NCBI GenBank assembly: GCA_025769875.1
Contig: JAGFNK010000246.1
Coordinates: forward strand, 1 to 64,000
Length of the DNA: 64,000 nucleotides
Reading direction: 5' to 3'
DNA from: Russula earlei
Lineage: Eukaryota; Basidiomycota; Agaricomycetes; Russulales; Russulaceae
Below the pieces are notes generated by a model, which ran no database searches, was not told the origin of the DNA, and worked only from the letters and a program-made list of their open reading frames with translations. Below, piece after piece: positions 42,150 to 52,996 of this stretch (the first letter of the stretch is position 1; each line of letters opens with the position of its first letter). Made by a program: the position numbers and the translations under genes.

Positions 42150-43340
42150 GCGGATGTGATTCCGTGATCAGCCGGATCACAAACTTGATGATGTTTGGAT
42201 GTGACAGCTGTTTGACCAGCTCAACCTCGTGAATAAGCTGTACGATCTTGTAGCCCTCCAGATCGATCTGCTACGATCCGTCTCATATTTGAATGGATTG
42301 CGCGGTAGACAATGCGCGTGGTCCATGTCCAATGTGATCTCTGAGTTTCTGAAATGAACCATAGTCAACCAAACCACTCTGGAAAAGAGAATCATCCAAA
42401 TGGAGGCACAATGCTCACGAATTGCGCCCACGTGTTGCCCTCTTTCACAACGACCGACTCCTGCCACGCGTCGCTGCTCTCGGTAACATGTCGAGTCATG
42501 AAATCGCTCGTGTTCGCATGCCTCTCCGATCCAGGGGCGAATCCTGGCTCGATGCCGAACTTATTGCCGTTGTAAAGTTCATCTCTGATGCTAAGACCGA
42601 GCATGCTCGCGGGAGTGATGTTGACTTTCCTTGGCAAAATGGGTTGCTTTGTCCTCGGAAGTGGGACAGACTTTTCTTTGCAGATGAGTTGGGAATCTTC
42701 CATAGTCTTCAGTAATTTACTGAGGGGGTCAGGACCGAGATGAAATGATTTGCCGTCCAGTGGGTGTTAGCGCCATCTGCGAACAACTGGTGAGTCGAGG
42801 GTAATTCTTGTTGGTGGCGACGGGAGTTGGTCGGTACTAGTAGGGGCTTTGCCACCCACTTGACAGCAATGATCGTTTTTTCCACGCACATCGGGTGTCC
42901 GTTGTGGCATCGATAAGATCATCGGATAGGAAGAGGGAACGTCCGTTGGCTAAACAGGCATCATGGGGTTCGATATGTACAACGTGCCGTCCTCATGCTG
43001 GTAGATCCATTCAAGGGATCTAGGCTGCAACTTATTCATAAACCTTCGAATTTCAAGAAGTTAGCATTCGTCTCCGCTGGACGCAGCGCAGCCAGGAGAA
43101 TGAGAAAGTGCTCACTGGCAAAGGACATAGCCATCTCACAACGCCTGTGTGAACACATTCCGCTCCCTCTCTTCCCTGGTGATACCAGGCCTCGCACATA
43201 TAGTCTCTGGCGCAACAAGCTGGGTTGTGCTTTTGCTTCCGCTTACAGAAACTTCGAGGCTGCGTTCTTCAGATACACGCTCTAGTCGGGAAAGAGCCCC
43301 CAAACGCACGTGTACCGAGGACAGGACTTGCAAAGAAGTG
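42150..43340 (-). pseudogene. Decayed host gene with CH-like and protein-kinase segments
   Basis: Minus strand, upstream to downstream: ITREERERNVFTQAL, stop, DGYVLCQ (43130-43180) and, about 230 bp later, LFLSDDLIDATTDT with VEKTIIAVKWVAKP on the next frame: the start and end of a calponin-homology-like domain as seen in fungal Rho exchange factors. Then an unrecognised Ser/Pro-rich stretch (42392-42703). Last, QIDLEGYKIVQLIHEVELVK and QLSHPNIIKF at 42170-42260 resemble the beta3-alphaC region of STE-type kinases such as the septation kinase Cdc7/SepH. No catalytic loop follows. Whether this is one fused gene or two remnants is unclear. Confidence 0.4.
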
Positions 43341-43589
43341 AGATGGCGGTGCGCGTCAGATCGCTATGATGATGTGTGATGTTGGGTGAGTGCGTGGGCG
43401 ACATTGACATGTCGAGACAGTCCTTTGTACATCAATGGAGTAGACGCGAAGTCCATGCGGTGACGTTTCTGTTGAGGGAATGGCTAGGTCACACAGACAC
43501 AGCACGTGGAAAAGTAGGCGGTGATGTGCAGGCAATCGCAGAATTGGGTTGAACGTGTCGGATTACGGGTATATGAGAGAGCGGGTGTG
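43341..43589. other. Intergenic
   Basis: No feature recognised; leads into segment Y2. Confidence 0.3.
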
Positions 43590-44140
43590 CAAAATGAGTT
43601 GTGGCTCTCAGAGGTGTGTGGGTTTGTGCGAGCCTATTGGAAAGACGCCGTGTCGGTTTTGAACGCTGTTTGAAGACGACAAGTGCGGAGGTGTCGGACG
43701 AGATCCTTCGGCCATTTAGGGTTGTGCCGCTTGTCGAGCGAGGGCACAAGCTTTCTACCCGTGAGGGCAGTCGAGGCGGAGGCGAGGAGAGAAGGAGGGA
43801 GACGAGGTGACCCTGAGGTGGAAGCGTGGAGGGGGGTTAGCGAATTCCTGCTTTCGTCGTTGTAGTCGCACCAAGTCACCTTCTCAAAACACCGTTGAAG
43901 GGTAAGGGGGGTGGTGGCATTGAGCAAAGCTTTTCAGCAGTTTTCGGGGCGTGTCGGACTTGTTGGGAGAGGCGGAAGCAAGGGCGTTCCATTGGGGGTG
44001 TGCTCGCCTTGTGAATGTGTAGTTCAGAGGCAGAGGAGTGCAGTGCAGAGCGGACGCTGAGGACACCGCCAACTGGCGTTCAAATTCATACCCATGCCGG
44101 ATGATTTTATGATATGAAATATGAACATGTGCTTTGCTCA
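43590..44140. repeat. Duplicated host segment Y, copy 2
   Basis: Parallel to 4960-5587. Its end, CTTTGCTCACGGGGCC, is the empty version of the copia-1 target, and it leads directly into F-box copy C. Confidence 0.65.
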
Positions 44141-44313
44141 CGGGGCCAACGACAGTGTAAACCTCATGTACAAGCCGTGGGCGACGGGCGCTCTTCATAG
44201 TACTTATGCCGCTGGCTCGTGGGTAAATCCACACAATCACCTTTCTCCAGGACGTTACTCACATCCTCACTGGTGAGTTTTCGCCTGTACATCGAGCGAG
44301 TATCACTGTGACC

Positions 44314-45615
44314 ATGTCTGAAGTAAGCTCATCACAAATCCGTTATCACGTCTCATCACTCACTGGCTTCGACCAGTCATTATTGCCTTGCGCCTCCCGC
44401 TCGTCGACCACGATTGGTGGTCCCTCCCAAGCCTCGTTGGAGGCAAGTCCTTGTGAACATCGCCAGCGTGTGTCGTTTTTGTTCAGTGTCCAAAACGACC
44501 ACTGACCAGTCGATTCTAGACCTGGTGACAATCAACACGCTCCCTGATGATGTCCTATTGGAGATATTCCAGTTCTACGTGAATCGCTGGCATACACTGG
44601 TCCATGTATGTCAAAGATGGCGACATGTCGTGTTTGCATCGCCATGTCGCCTGAACCTGTATCTTCAGTACTCAGGAAAGAGACCGATGTCTGACATGAT
44701 GGACATCTGGCCAGCCTTGCCTGTGGTGATAATGACATCGGATCGTTCCGACCTGTCGTGGAACAACGTAGCCAGTGCCCTCAAATCGGAGCACCGCCAT
44801 CGCATATGTGAAATCGACTTGTCCTCCATTCAGACATCACAATGGGAAAGACTCGCAGCAGCGATGCAGAAACCGCTCCCAGAGCTGACAAGGCTGTGCC
44901 TTTGGGTACAAGACGGCACTGTGACGCCTTCTTCGGATTCGTTCTCGTTCTTGGGCGGATCCGCCCCACTTCTTCGACGACTCTGGTTGTCGAATTGTCC
45001 GTTTCCAGGACTGCCGAAACTACTTTTGTCTGCCAATCAACTTGTCTGTCTTTACATATGCCGTATTCCCGATTCCGGTTATATTTCTCCCCAGGATTTG
45101 GGCGCCGCCCTGTCGGTCATGTCCAGACTTGAATACATTTACTTTTCATTCCAATCCCCTCTATATCGGGCAAGTCGACCTCCACCTCCGCTCACACGAT
45201 CTGTCCTCCCCGCTCTCATCTTTCTTGAGTTCCGCGGCGTTCACGAGTACTCGGAGGACTTACTGGCCCAATTCGAGGCTCCTCTTCTTTACACAATCCA
45301 GATAACATTATTCATAGTCCCCGACTTTGTCCTCCCACAACTCCACCGCCACCGGTTGATCATTCACGCAAATCGCTCAAGACATGCGACAGGGCAACTG
45401 TGAACAACACTTTCGGTGATGCAATCCAATTTAACACTCTCAGAGGCACAAATCGGGTGCTCTGGTTGGAAATCAGGTACAGAGTGCTGGCCCAGGTCTG
45501 CAGCTCAACCTTTCCCCTCCTCTCCAATTTGATACGACTCGAGATCGTGGATGATGTTCCTCAATCACCCTGTGGCTGTCCACTGTTGGGAACAGGACCT
45601 ACACAGGATGGATGA
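44314..45615 (+). pseudogene. F-box/LRR-like protein, copy C (frameshift and internal deletion)
   Basis: Exons as in copy B: 44314-44322, 44377-44467 (91 nt), and from 44520 after a 52-nt intron. Exon 3 has INTLPDDVLLEIFQFYVN, WHTLVHVCQRWRHVVFASPC and GKRPMSDMMDIWP, and follows copy B through to RLIIHANRS. Copy C lacks the short LLIQTNG insertion. A 1-nt deletion near 45372 shifts the frame (stop 45403 in the original frame); the family sequence continues in the next frame from 45400. About 230 nt are missing at 45566, where CAATCAC joins CCTGTGG; the family has TCAC at both ends, so a microhomology deletion is likely. Ends at TGA 45613. Confidence 0.85.
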
Positions 45616-45930
45616 GTTCTTTATGATCCCCACCTACTAGCATCTGATATCATTTACCGTCTGTGCCATTGTCATTATCTGACTCCGAGCTCGCACATCT
45701 CAATCCCCTTTCAGCGCGCGCACGCGCCCCAGCTCACCTGACTCGCCCGCGTCTCATTCATCGCATCGCCCCCGCTTCAAGGACTTGCCCTTGGATCGGA
45801 ATCAGTGATATCTTTGCTGTGGGATCCCATTTCTCTTTGTCCCTTTTAATATAACTTCCAATGCCATTCATTCTGTCATCGGATCGGCCTTCCATTACGA
45901 TGGCCTTCCATACGCATTTCACCCCTCGGA
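45616..45930. other. Intergenic
   Basis: CT-rich; starts with the same TCTGATATCATTT 3' flank seen at 66 in copy 0. No gene. Confidence 0.4.
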
Positions 45931-45934
45931 ACGT

Positions 45935-46570
45935 TATCTACCACTGCACAAGTACGTACCCGAAAGAGACTCGTTCCTGTGAATCACACATAAAATGAAA
46001 ACGAAGGGTGTGAGAAGGGGTTGAGGAGAAGCAAAGGACACCCACTGACTGTGAACCTGCAGCTTCCTGTGCAGGTTCAAAGGTGGCGTCGCTACCCGTG
46101 AGCTTCGCGTACCACACGACAAGCGCTCCGGACAGAATGACAAGCAGGAATGCGGCAGTGCAGAGCGTGGCGTGGACGAAGCTGGCATTGCAGCCACTGC
46201 CGCTCGGTGCTCTCTCTGGCTGCCATTTCAGCTTCAGCTTCTGGCCCTCCAGTGAGTGTGGCCGCCGAGGTTGACGTCGACTGTGACGCAGCAGTGTCTG
46301 ACAGTGCTGACGCCTCTACCGTGTCTGAGCTTGAGTCTTGGCCGTGCCTCACACCCCGGCGGAAGTGTGCTGGTCCTGGTCTGCGTGAGACGCGTCCTCC
46401 AAGGACGCGGATATGTTGAGCATGGCTCTTCCATATCTCTGGTGGATCGAGATGCGCGTGTCCTCATCTAAAGAACCCGGCGCAGTGTGGATGAATGCCC
46501 AGATGATGTTCTGCATTCCATCCGCGGAGGCCTGCACAGCACCAAGATGACAGTGAACTGAATAAACCAA
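45935..46570 (-). pseudogene. Unrecognised membrane-protein-like remnant
   Basis: Minus strand: IIWAFIHTAPGSLDEDTRIS and a Ser/Thr/Ala-rich region (DTVEASALSDTAASQSTSTS) in one frame broken by a stop near 46350, then, in another frame, TAAFLLVILSGALVVWYAKL, a clear transmembrane helix at about 46100-46160. Either unspliced introns or frameshifts separate the parts. Ser/Thr-rich ectodomain plus helix suggests a surface sensor or secreted protein; no family recognised. Confidence 0.3.
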
Positions 46571-46727
46571 ATGAAGACACGCAAACTCTCACAGGTCGAG
46601 TGCACGCCACCAGGTGATACTCCCCTATGACCTACCGCAAAGAGTACGCGTGCATCAGGGGGAAATGAATTGTGAGCACCGGCACTGGGAGCGCCTCGTG
46701 GAAGCGAAGGAATGGGAATGGAGTGCG

Positions 46728-46903
46728 TGTTGAATCGCGCAGTGATAAGGTAATTAGATCGTAGTAGATCTAATAAAATGTTACTACGACACATAATCAG
46801 TTACTGATAAGATCATGAGATAGTAAGTACTTCAGTTTCTGTGAGATGAGACTGAAGTGTCTACTGTATGTACAATGCTCTTAAGTATCTGAGAGCATCC
46901 CTA
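46728..46903 (-). repeat. Truncated L1-family LTR
   Basis: TGTTGAATCGCGCAG to GAGAGCATCCCTAAG matches the 3' 175 bp of the L1 LTRs, minus sense; the rest is absent. Confidence 0.8.
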
Positions 46904-47254
46904 AGGCCCCTTTTACCAACTGAGAATTCTTGAATCTTGAACTGATTGTCGCGCCCTTGGACCTTTGCCCTCTTTCTTCACTATTGACCATTGATGGCAT
47001 GTGACTCTCGCAACCCTCAGACTAAGAGCTCCAACTCAGACTAAGAACTCTGACGTGGCATCAGCCAGCAAGTGTGACAAACAGCCATTTTTTGATTTCA
47101 CTACACAACATGATTTTCATCAAAAAATATTATTGGGTGTGTAGATAGAAGGTATTGTATACAAGTATGCAAAGTATCATAGTTGTTGAGTAAGAGATAC
47201 ATGAGAAATTGATGGTGTCCAAATAAGGGCACTGTCCGAACAAGGGTGCAGGGA
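46904..47254. repeat. Repeat shared (inverted) with 63560-63615
   Basis: GGCCCCTTTTACCAACTGAG and TTCTTGAATCTTGAAC are the complement of the right end of the inverted-repeat element at 62640-63615. The remaining 300 bp hold no gene. Confidence 0.5.
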
Positions 47255-47283
47255 TAGTATAGGTTTAGACCCTACCTTCGAGT

Positions 47284-47721
47284 TGTTGAGATAAAGAGTA
47301 GCCGAAGCGTTGACACGTTGGCCCAAACTGTCTGGGCGGCCCACAGGCCTGGACCACATAAGCGTTTCAGATCAGTTGCTGAAACGCGTACAATAACAAA
47401 ATTGATAGTATGATCTAAGACAATCGGTAGCTAGCACATAGTGATCGTGAAAACAATTTGATAGTTACTATAGACAAAATAATTAGGGACGCTCTCAGAT
47501 ACTTAAGAGCGTCGTACATACAGTAGATACTTCAGTTTCGTCTCACAGAAACTGAAGTAAGTACTTACTATCTCACGATCTTATCAGTAGCTGATTACGC
47601 GTTGTAGTATCATTTTTATTAGGTAAATATGACACAATGAGTTTTCGTCTCACAGAAACTGAATATCATTTTTATTAGATCCATTACGATCTAATCTACC
47701 TTATCACTGCGCGATTCAACA
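47284..47721 (+). repeat. Copia-3 5' LTR (438 bp, family L1)
   Basis: TGTTGAGATAAAG ... GATTCAACA. Against the 3' LTR there are about eight differences in the shared 390 bp, chiefly CpG transitions near the left end. Confidence 0.92.
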
Positions 47722-47735
47722 GGTTATGGGCCCTG
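47722..47735 (+). other. Copia-3 primer-binding site (initiator tRNA-Met anticodon arm)
   Basis: GGTTATGGGCCCTG, identical to copia-1. Its AUG opens MGPAH and stops (TAG at 47741). Confidence 0.8.
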
Positions 47736-47970
47736 CCCACTAGTAAATTCCCAAGACAGAAATCCACACACAAGCTCACACAGTCTATCGACACATTCTC
47801 TCTCCTTCACGGGCCACTGTTCATCAGAACGACACCCCACACTTTTGATACTTGGATCAAACTTTTGACCCACGCGTCAGGGGTACTGATCGGATTTCTA
47901 ACATCTGGCATGCATATTTGCTCCACTTGCCCAGATTGGTTTTATCACCTCGTTTACCTAATCGAATCAC

Positions 47971-48828
47971 ATGGCACCCTCAATTTTTACGTTCCCGCCC
48001 GGAGTCACAATGGAGATCTTCGATGGGTCTAATTGGTCCACTTGGTCTTCACACGTACTCGCAGTTTGCCGAATGAACGGATTTAGGCATCATATCACGG
48101 ATTCCCCGCCGTCCCCTCCGGACACAGCTTGGGACTTGGAGGAGCAGGTCCTCCTTGGAGTCTTTGAGGTCTATGTGCAGAAAGACATCTTGCTGGCAGT
48201 TTCCGATGATACTAAGTTCAAATCGTGCAAAGACAAATGGGAGGAACTAAATCGCGCGTATGGAGGCGTGGGGTCTATGGCCGCCTTCAATAGCTGGGTC
48301 TCCCTGACAGGAATGGCCCTAGATGACACTACCCCAATGCTTCCACAATTACAGAAACTTAATGACGCACGGAACACTCTCCAAAACAATGATATGAAGA
48401 TTTCTGATCTTCAATTTAGCTTCATTCTGATCAAAGCATTACCCGACGCTTACTCGGCTGTTGCCTCGACTATTCTCGCGGCTGGCACTCCAAAAGATCT
48501 TTCCCCGCAAACGATCCAGGAACGGATCCTCAATGAGGAAGGTCGCTGGGCCGGCCCCTCCGCATCCCTCAATAAAGTCACTCCAGTAAAGAAGGACAAA
48601 GACAAGTCCAAAATAAAGTGTTACTATTGTCAAAAACTCGGACACAAGTCACCGGAGTGCAGGAAGAAAAAGAAGGATGAGGAGGAGAAGGCGAAGAAAA
48701 GACAGGGGGCTGCAGGAGGTGCTCAGACGTCCAAAGTCAACGCGCACATAGTGGAGACTACTGCCACTATTACCGAAGTATCGGATGATGATAATGAAAT
48801 ACGTGTTTCTCTCTACGCGACAGCCTGA
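47971..48828 (+). CDS. Copia-3 gag
   Basis: 285 codons from ATG 47971. UBN2-type gag (FDGSNWSTWSSHVLAVCRMN at 18-37; LNDARNTLQNNDMKISDLQF near 130), CCHC knuckle CYYCQKLGHKSPEC near residue 217, Lys/Glu-rich tail. It ends in TGA 48826, after which the same frame continues without a break into protease, so the stop is either a gag/pol readthrough point or CGA mutated to TGA. Forms virus-like particles in active elements. Confidence 0.88.
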   Translation: MAPSIFTFPPGVTMEIFDGSNWSTWSSHVLAVCRMNGFRHHITDSPPSPPDTAWDLEEQVLLGVFEVYVQKDILLAVSDDTKFKSCKDKWEELNRAYGGVGSMAAFNSWVSLTGMALDDTTPMLPQLQKLNDARNTLQNNDMKISDLQFSFILIKALPDAYSAVASTILAAGTPKDLSPQTIQERILNEEGRWAGPSASLNKVTPVKKDKDKSKIKCYYCQKLGHKSPECRKKKKDEEEKAKKRQGAAGGAQTSKVNAHIVETTATITEVSDDDNEIRVSLYATA

Positions 48829-51707
48829 TCCCGTTGGATGGTTGATTCCGGAGCGACTCATCATATTACGCCGTTCCGCTCCGACTTCATTTCTTGGGCT
48901 CCAGCGTCCGGATCTGTTAGTCTTGGAGGTCATGCTGTCATCTCACAGATTGGGACTGGATCGGTTTCCATCAGGCCATCAGGAGGAACTGGGGATGTTC
49001 AATTGACCCTTTCAGATGTTATGCATGTTCCGGAAGCTGATGCGCGGTACTTCTCAGTGTCAGCGCTACTCCGGAAGGGGGGTCAAATAACATTCACTAA
49101 AGATGGCTTCCAGATCCACATCAAAGATCGGAAGATCGCGCAAGGGTACATGGAGAATAATCTATTCTGGTTTGACCTATCCATTCCATCCCTACATGCG
49201 CAGAGCGGTGTGCTATCACTCGACATCTGGCATCAGCAGATGGGACATATGTCCCAGAACGCTCTCATACGTTACAGCGATTCCGTTAATGGAATTTTGC
49301 TTAGCTCAACCGACAAGGATCTCGCCCCTTGCCCAGGGTGTCAACTCGGCAAGCAGCCGAGACTTCCTTTCTCGGGTTCCTCTAAACGCTCGGAACGGAG
49401 ATTGCAAATCGTTCACAGCGATCTAGCCGGTCCGATGCAGGTCCGGTCTATCCGGGGCGCAAGTTACTTCGCGACATTTATCGACGACTACTCCCGCTTT
49501 GGAGTAGTGTACTTTCTCAAAACAAAAGATCAGTGTGCAGATGCCTTCAAGAAATATATGGCTTGGGCTGAAAATCAAACAAGCGAGACAGTTAAGGCTT
49601 TGCACTCGGATCGCGGTGGAGAATACATGTCGGGCACCCTTAGATCGGTACTAACGCAGAAGGGGATCGAGCACAAATTAACGATGCCGGGTTCCCCACA
49701 ACAGAACGGATTAGCGGAGCGATGGAACCGGACCTTGGAAGACAAGATGTGCGCCATGATACACAGCGCCGGTCTTACTCTCGGGTTTTGGGAACTGGCT
49801 ACTGATGCTGCAGTTCACATTCACAATCGCACACCCACTCGCGTTCTCGGTTGGCGCACCCCTCATGAATTGTGGGACTCCGGACACATCCCGGACATCT
49901 CTTACTTCCGAGTTTTCGGATGCAGGGCATATGTACATGTCCCTGACGCTAAGCAGAAGAAGCTCGATCCCAAGGCGATCGAAATGACATTCATCGGCTA
50001 TGAATCAGGATCTAAAGGCTACCGCCTATGGAATCCAGCCACCCGGAAAATAGTACTTTTGCGTGATGTAACATTCGACGAAGCGTTCTTCCCAGCAAAG
50101 GCAAGCGGTGGACTGTCCGCCTTGCTCATGCTACCCCTGGTCCCTGCCGGACCTATTACATTTTCCCTCCCGGAACCTGTCCCTCACCAACCGGATGGCT
50201 GCGTGCCTCCGGAAACCCCTGCAAATCTTGCGGCAACACCTCAGAATGTTTCAGTGTACCATACTCCCCCATCCCACATTCCTATCCCGACCCCTCCAGC
50301 ACTTCCGCGACCCACCTTCGTGACGCGTCCACCCTCGCCTTGTAGACTTAGAGCTAACCCGCGTCCAAACCCAAGATATTTCGGTGAGGACAACGCGGAA
50401 CGTCCAGCTCGGAGAGGGCGCGTATCGCATACGGCCCTCTTAGCGACTGCCGAGGCGCTAAATCCTGTATCTTATCGGGAAGTGATGGAATCGGACTCAG
50501 CCGATGATTGGAAAGCCGCATGTCAGTATGAGATAGACGCACTCGCCAGAAATGGTACCTGGGATCTAGTCGATCTACCGCCGGGCCGTAAGGCCGTGAA
50601 ATCAAGATGGGTATATGCACGCAAATCGGATGGCCGATTTCGCGCGCGCGTTGTAGCCAAGGGGTTTACACAAATTGAAGGACTTGATTACAGTGACACC
50701 TTCTCTCCAGTAGCGAGATTTGAGTCTTTGCGACTCTTGTTAGCATTGGCCGCGCTAGAGGATTGGGAGATCCACCAGATGGACGTCAAGTCGGCGTTCC
50801 TGAACGGGCTACTGGACGAAGAGATTTACATGGAGCAACCACAAGGATTCACTGTTCCGGAGACATCACACCAAGTTTGCCGCCTGAAAAAGGCGATCTA
50901 CGGTCTCAAACAAGCCTCGCGCACATGGAACCTGCAGTTTCATGGGGTTCTCATTGAGCTCGGCTTCACGCGCACGCATTCTGATGCCGGCGTCTATCAT
51001 TGCCAAGACGCGGGGGGATCCACTATCATTATCATCCTCTATGTCGATGATATCACAATCTTAAGCGACTCACGCGCGCAGATTACTGGCATCAAACAAT
51101 CACTGTCTACACGCTATGAGATGACTGATCTAGGCGAGATCGAGTCCTATCTTGGGATCCACATAACGCGCGATCGCTCGGCTAAAGTGTTAGACATTGA
51201 CCAATCTAGGTACATCTCAGAGATCGTTAATCGCTTTGGGATGGCAGATTCCAATCCGGTCCGCACCCCACTTCTGTCCGGCGCGGAAATACATCTGGTT
51301 AAGCATACTGGACAGGCAACGCCTTTGGAAATAAAGTACTACCAGAGAATAATTGGCAGCCTCCTGTATGTGCAAATCGGAACGCGTCCAGACATCTCTT
51401 TTGCAGTCTCGCGTCTTGCACAGTATTCCAGCAATCCGTCAGCACAGCACCTACGCCTTGCAAAATATGTGCTATCTTATCTTAACAGCACAGCCCAACT
51501 AAAGCTACATTACGATGGTGCGCAAGGCGTTGGACTACATGGATACTCCGATTCTAGTCTTGGAGATGACGCAGATGACTTTCACTCCACTTCGGGCTAT
51601 GTATTCTTGCTATCCGGAGCTGCGATTTCCTGGTCCTCGCGTAAGCAGAAGACCATCGCCCAGAGCACCACTCAAGCCGAGTATATGGCCCTAGCCGACG
51701 CAGCTAA
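48829..51707 (+). CDS. Copia-3 protease-integrase-RT-RNase H, open to the solo LTR
   Basis: In frame with gag. Protease MVDSGATHHITPF at 48838; GAG-pre-integrase WHQQMGHMSQ ... CPGCQLGKQ; integrase with HSDLAGP, ALHSDRGGEYMSG and QQNGLAERWNR (DDE all present); RT with WEIHQMDVKSAFLNG, AIYGLKQASRTW and IILYVDDITILSDS (YVDD intact); RNase H with LHGYSDSSLGDD and AISWSSRKQKTIAQST, TQAEYMALADAA. About 960 codons without a stop. The frame then enters the solo LTR at 51708. All catalytic residues are present, so only the LTR insertion clearly inactivates it. Confidence 0.9.
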
Positions 51708-52669
51708 TGTCAAGACTCACTATTGAACTATCCAGTTCAAGAGCGAGGGATAAGCTCGAAGACGAGTCGATAGACGTCCAAGACCGCGTGGGCAAGGAGT
51801 AGAATCCAGAGTAGTAACAAATACCAGAGAGGTATTGTTACTGTGAGAGTAGGACAGTCACGCAGGGAAGAGGCCAGGATAGTCACAAGGGGATGGTCCT
51901 TAAAGGAGTATCCCAGGGATGGAGAGTGCCATAAACAAATGGACAGTCTGAGGACTGTCCGCTACTTTAATGAGCGCTTATATACTACAAGAGAACTGCT
52001 AAATAGGGAACAAGTCATAACCTTGTTATCAAGCACAATAGAGTGATGAGTAAGAAGTCGGAGGATGCTTACTGAGCATGCTCAGTCATGCTCAGTAAGC
52101 TGCTGAGTAAGAAGACTCTTCTTGATGAGTAAGAGCTTCCATTGTCCACGTGTTCACTGCTTTAGTGCACGTGCAAGCACCTGATTCATTTCCTGTTAGT
52201 TAGTTTAGGGCCGGTCATTTGAGGACTTGTAGTTTGGTTAGGGAATAGTGACATCTTATAAGGCCCTTATATAGTTCTATTAGGGTCCTTAGAGTCGACC
52301 CTAATACTTCTATTAAGGTCCTTAGTGTTGCCTTATAGTTCGTTCTATAGTTATTAGAGTTGGTCTAATAACGCGTTGTAGGGCCTTTGATACCAGGTTA
52401 GTACCTATTGTAGAGTTCCTAAGGTCGTTCCAAAGGGTCCTTAGGAAGGCCCTAATGCTGTCTTTTGTTGCTAGAAGGGTTGCCTTTAAGTGGGGCTTGC
52501 TGTATGTCGATTGTGCCGAGAATCGCTCGCGCAACAATGCGTGCGCGATATTGTGGACACCTCTACTCACCCCTTTTGCTCGTGTGAACAGGGTGACACC
52601 ATAGAGGCTGGGTTTCCTCTTATAAGGAAGGGTCCTTCAAGGGCCCTCTCCGGAGAATGGTTCATGACA
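51708..52669 (-). repeat. 962-bp solo LTR (family L2) inside copia-3 RNase H
   Basis: Ends TGTCAAGACTC and GTTCATGACA, flanked by GCTAA at 51703-51707 and 52670-52674. Near-identical to the LTR at 19612-20572, and it keeps the same hydrophobic frame (TIPLWYLLLLWILLLAHAV, stop at 51737). Confidence 0.93.
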
Positions 52670-52674
52670 GCTAA

Positions 52675-52963
52675 TCAAGCCGCGTGGTATCGGAGCTTCT
52701 TCTCTGAAATCGGCTACGATATCACTGATCCGATTCTGCTCCATGGTGATAACAAAGGCGCCGTAGATCTTGCGCTCAATCCCGTCACTGGAAGAAGATC
52801 AAAACATATCCCCATAAAGCATCACGCAATCAGGCAGTACATCGAGGACGGACTGATTGATCTAGTCAGAACGCCCACAGCAGAGATGCTTGCTGATGGC
52901 TTAACCAAGCCGCACGCTCATGTGTTGCTTCAGACTTTCATCACTGGATTAGGTCTCATCTGA
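52675..52963 (+). pseudogene. Copia-3 RNase H, C-terminal part
   Basis: AAWYRSFFSEIGYDITDPIL, LHGDNKGAVDLALNPVTGRR, SKHIPIKHHAIRQYIEDG and EMLADGLTKPHAH end at TGA 52961. It completes the RNase H started before the LTR. The purine tract CACGGGGGGA at 52987-52996 follows. Confidence 0.88.
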
Positions 52964-52996
52964 TCTAATCTACTGACTGTCTAGATCACGGGGGGA

